DNA of 64,000 bases from Mantamonas sphyraenae (Eukaryota; CRuMs; Mantamonadidae). Numbering within the stretch: position 1 is the stretch's first letter; the number at the start of each line of letters is the position of its first letter. Under the pieces are notes generated by a model. The model was not told the origin of the DNA. It was given only the letters and a program-made list of their open reading frames with translations, and did not search any database. This document shows, in pieces, positions 60,851 through 64,000 of this stretch. The position numbers and the translations under genes are program-made. The DNA lies in the NCBI GenBank assembly GCA_026936335.1, contig JAPMXV010000005.1, positions 186,001 to 250,000 of the forward strand, read 5' to 3'.

Positions 60851-63730
60851 TCATCCCTCGGTTCGCTTCTTGCGTGGTGCCAGTCGACGGTTGCGTCGCT
60901 GTCGTTCTGCCTCCTCCGCCTCTTCTTCGATGCGCTTGACGCGTGCCTTGCTGTTGGGCAGCTTGGCTTTGAACTTGAGGTACGCCTCCTTTTCGTCCTT
61001 GATGGCCACCTTGGCCATCTGTTCCACAAACTCGCTGGTCTGCAACGCCTCCTCGTCCAGTTTCTTGCGTCGCGAGGGTGTGAGCACACGCGCAATCACA
61101 TCCGCCACGTGACCCGACGAGAAGCCCGCCGACAGCGTGGCCAGTGTCTGGCAATCCATTTGCAGGAGCAGCCGTTGGTTGGCCAGCGACTTGTGCAGCA
61201 GGCGCTTCCACAGGGTCACGCGCGAGGCGTAATCCGGCGCCGCAAACTCGTAGTACTTCTGGAACAGATTGTTGCAACTCTTGGTCTCCAGATCCTGCGG
61301 CCGGTTGGTGTTGGCAATCACCACAATGCGTTCGCCACGCACCATCTTCTTCAACACACTCGCCAACGGCTTCTTCAGCTTGGCCGCGTGTGCCGCTCCC
61401 GCACGCCGCCTCTTCTTCTTGCTGCCAAACACCTTTTCCGCCTCGTCCACGTAAATCACCGCCGGCTGCCTCTCCCTGGCCACCTTGTAGACCATGTTGA
61501 CCAGCTGCTTGGCCGCCGCCGCGCCGGCCACCTTGCCCTGCAGCACCGACGGCGACAGGTTGAAGAACGTGGCGCCCAGTTCGTTGGCCACCGCGTGCGA
61601 CAGCAGCGACTTGCCACTGCGCGGCGGTCCGTACATCATCACCGCACGCGTGTGTGCACTGTGCAGGTGCACGTGTGGCGAGGCCATGGGGAACAGCACG
61701 TCTTCGGTCACCACCCGTCGCAAATCGGCCATCGACGGCGTCGGTTCCAACTCACGTGACACCGTGTTGTTGCCCAAATAGTGGGGATCCCCCAACAGGT
61801 CGCGCACATGCACGTCGTCCGGAATCTGCAGCACCCCGTACAACACCAGCTCCGTCACCTCTGCACTCACATCCTTTGGCAACAACCCACGCATCGGATC
61901 CTTCGTCCGCTTCTTCTTCTTGCGTCGTCGCCGCCTCTCACCCTGACCCGACCCATCCCTGCTGCTGGCCCCGCGCCGCGGCGATCGCGATCGCGAGCGC
62001 GACCGTCGCCCTCCGCGTGCACTGCTGCTGCCACTGCCGCTGCCGCTGCCCTTGCCCTTCTTCTTCTTCTTCCGCTTCGCCTTGCGTTCCTTGTCAAACT
62101 TCTTCTTCCATGCCGACAGCTCCACCTTGAGTGCCTCGTCCATCTGCTGGCGAATCTCCCACTCGATGTCCGGCATCAGTTCCTGCCTCACCAGCGTGTC
62201 GTCCCGCCGCTGCTTCATGTTGTTCTCGTCGTCATAGTCCATCCACACCTCTTTGAACTGCCGCGTGTGCTTCTCCAACCGCTCCTTTGCCTGGTGCCTC
62301 GAGAATCCCGGCGGCGGCCTCGCGTTCTCCTCGTCCTTCTTTGAACGCCGCGACGAAAACACACCTGCCGACGCCGCCGCCTTGGCACGCTTCTCCTTCT
62401 TCTTTTCCTCCTCCGTCTTGCCCTTCTTCTTCTTCTTCTTCTTCTTCAACCGCGCCGCAATCAGCAACTCCTCGTCCTCGTCCTTCGGCGGCGGCTCCAC
62501 CCCGGCCCACGCCGCCGTTCCCTTAAACTCTGGAAACTTCTTGCCTCCCCCGTCCAAGTCTCGCAGCACATAGCTGACTGCAAACTGGTGGATTTCCTCC
62601 CGCATCCCGGGTCCCTCGTGTTCCAGGATCCGTTCCCGAATGCTGTCCTTCGCCTGCTCGTAATCCTCCCTGTTCGCCACCACCTGTGCACGCATCTCCT
62701 CCCTACGTTCGTTTTCCACCCTCTTCAACTGCCAGTATAGCGTGTCATCCGACTCTTGCATCCCGATAAACTCAAACTCGTTCTCGCGCAGCCTTGACAC
62801 CTGCTTCCGCGCCAACGTCCCTCGGATCATCCGCTGGATGCTGATGGCTGCAATCTCCTGGTCCATTTCAGGCTCTTCCGCCTCCATGGCTCGTCGTTCG
62901 TTCTCCTCAATCTGCTTCAACTCCCGCATGTTGCGGAAGCGCAGGCGGCCCTGACGCGCTCGCTCTGCCTTTTGTACAATCAGAAGGGCCTCGTCCAGGC
63001 TCATTGCATCCCTGTCCGCCTCTTCTGCCAGCGGGTCCTGGAATTGGTCCTTCAGCATCGCCACCTCCTGCTGGTGTAGCATGATCTCTTCCCGATTCGC
63101 AACCGCGCAAAACCGCGGTGGCGGCAGCTCCAATGCCTCGGGCGTCAGGTGCAGATCCAACAAAGCGGCGTCAAAGTCCACATACTCTGTCAGGTATTCC
63201 TCCACCAGTTCCTGCGATGCGGGGCAATCCCACCGTGTCAGTCACCGCGCCAGAACCACCCAAAGTGGCCGTTCCAGCCGTTTTTTGGCGCGCTCACCTC
63301 TTTCAGTTCCAGCACACGGCTCATTGTGTTTTCCAGCACCTTTTGAAGCAGCTGTCGCTTCTGAGGGTGCACCATTTGGTCGTATGCGTCTTCCAACCGC
63401 CTGTAGATATCCACATAGCGCACATATAGGACAATTGTAAAGTGTTGCTTTTCGGCTTTGCTCTGTGTGTGTTCGTCGTCGCCTGGTCAGTGTCACCTCC
63501 CTTGCCATCGTACACCCACCCATCCATCTCCTCACTCTCCCATCCCCAACCTACCGCATGTTTCAGCGATGCCACCTCGTGTTCCTCCTCGTGCAGTTGG
63601 TCCATGATGTCCACCATCGTGTCCTTCCACAGCGAGTTGTACGTTCTGTGTGGTGCATGCGTGAGTGTGAGTATGTGCATGGATCCTCTAGTGTCCTTCC
63701 ATTCACACTATGTTCGTACAGATGGCTCAT
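60851..63730 (-). CDS. IQCA1: DRC11/IQCA1-type IQ and AAA domain protein of the nexin-dynein regulatory complex
   Basis: Component of the axonemal nexin-dynein regulatory complex, so the organism should build motile cilia. Four exons: 63720-63730 (11 nt), 63555-63645, 63298-63462 and 60851-63211; 875 residues, phases consistent. The N-terminus MSHLTYNSLWKDTMVDIMD, IVLYVRYVDIYRRLEDAYDQ and VHPQKRQLLQKVLENTM match IQCA1. An IQ motif (ISIQRMIRGTLARKQ) lies at about 210. A Lys-rich linker and an Arg/Ser block (about 480-520) follow. The AAA domain has Walker A GPPRSGKS (about 616), Walker B VIYVDEAEKVF (about 676) and a sensor-like VVIANTNRPQDLE. The C-terminus is basic. Walker A and B look intact, so ATP binding is plausible. 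The first exon is four codons minus one base. Confidence 0.93.
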
Positions 63731-63845
63731 CTTGCCCAAATTGCTTCTTTGTTTGTCTTGTCCATCGCACCATCCAACACAGCATCCCTCTTCTGTTCCA
63801 TCGCTTCCACCTTTTGTTGCCTCCTGTCCAATCATCATCATTTCA

Positions 63846-64000
63846 TCATTGCAATCGGTCGAGGGCCTCGCGCTTGCGACGCCAACGCCAGCGCAAGGAG
63901 CCGTTCTTGACCCTGCGTGTGCTCTCGTCCGTCTCCAGGTCCAGGGAGTCCAGGACGTCGTACACCCCATCCAGGGTCTTGAGATAGTCGGCAAAGTGCT
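63846..64000 (-). CDS. C-terminal end of an unidentified gene (runs off right edge)
   Basis: An open frame enters at the right edge and stops with TGA at 63846. It encodes about 51 residues: HFADYLKTLDGVYDVLDSLD, a short acidic stretch, then a basic end with RWRWRRKREALDRLQ. Codon use matches neighbouring genes. It lies 115 bp upstream of the DRC11 start on the same strand. No family can be assigned from this fragment. Confidence 0.5.
   Translation of the reverse strand, partial: HFADYLKTLDGVYDVLDSLDLETDESTRRVKNGSLRWRWRRKREALDRLQ

Noticed and set aside
1-64000. tRNA genes, transposons, CRISPR arrays or prokaryotic operons
   Set aside because: None seen by eye on either strand. Weak tRNA or snRNA genes could be missed without a covariance-model search.

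Overview
The window is GC-rich nuclear DNA from a flagellated single-celled eukaryote. Nearly all of the sequence is used: spliceosomal introns (GTRNGT...AG, mostly 70-350 nt), intergenic gaps of 28-300 bp, and many genes in head-to-head or tail-to-tail pairs. A Sec61 translocon subunit, Golgi SNARE and golgin, Arp2/3 and twinfilin, a WNK-family kinase, a Kv-beta-like aldo-keto reductase, an SLC19-type vitamin carrier, a hybrid histidine kinase and a ciliary DRC11/IQCA1 AAA protein occur together. This fits a free-living flagellate (for example an apusomonad- or holozoan-grade lineage), but the window alone does not fix the species.

Layout. 1-1272 (-): partial secreted PQQ-propeller protein. 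1552-1669 (+), 5800-5917 (-) and 15462-15579 (-): three identical 118-nt 5S rRNA genes dispersed among protein genes. 1912-5643 (-): ankyrin/LRR protein. 6202-15326 (+): giant LamG/IPT/Ig/Cys-rich multi-pass surface protein, with a smaller relative at 25923-29834 (+). 15749-16615 (-): ARPC4. 16864-18900 (+): SEC61 alpha. 18986-25619 (-): very large coiled-coil protein with four near-identical 68-residue repeats. 29902-31151 (+): Kv-beta-like aldo-keto reductase. 31247-33985 (+): RAD54. 34077-36710 (-): KDM7/KDM2-type JmjC protein. 36833-38099 (+): phosphoserine phosphatase. 38128-41298 (-): CEP112-like DUF4485 coiled-coil. 41372-43024 (+): SLC19 carrier. 43116-49457 (+): double hybrid histidine kinase. 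49537-53972 (-): WNK kinase. 54207-55928 (-): twinfilin. 56131-57084 (-): 7-TM protein. 57222-58184 (+): membrin/GOSR2. 58249-60717 (-): golgin CASP. 60851-63730 (-): DRC11/IQCA1. 63846 to the right edge (-): C-terminal end of an unidentified gene.

Themes. The genes are mainly housekeeping (secretory pathway, actin, cilium/centrosome, DNA repair, chromatin) with signalling and cell-surface proteins. There is no sign of an operon, phage, transposon or CRISPR system. The observations I find most interesting are: (i) an 11-bp element, GGTCGCAAGTG, 57-58 nt upstream of all three 5S genes; (ii) a single-chain double histidine kinase whose two kinase modules carry complementary lesions; (iii) the quadruplicated 68-residue unit; (iv) the pair of giant surface proteins. 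Several otherwise well-conserved genes (the giant surface gene, ARPC4, WNK, the coiled-coil gene) contain single- or double-base frame breaks. These look more like consensus errors than gene decay. All exon structures given were worked out by hand from frame continuity and splice signals.
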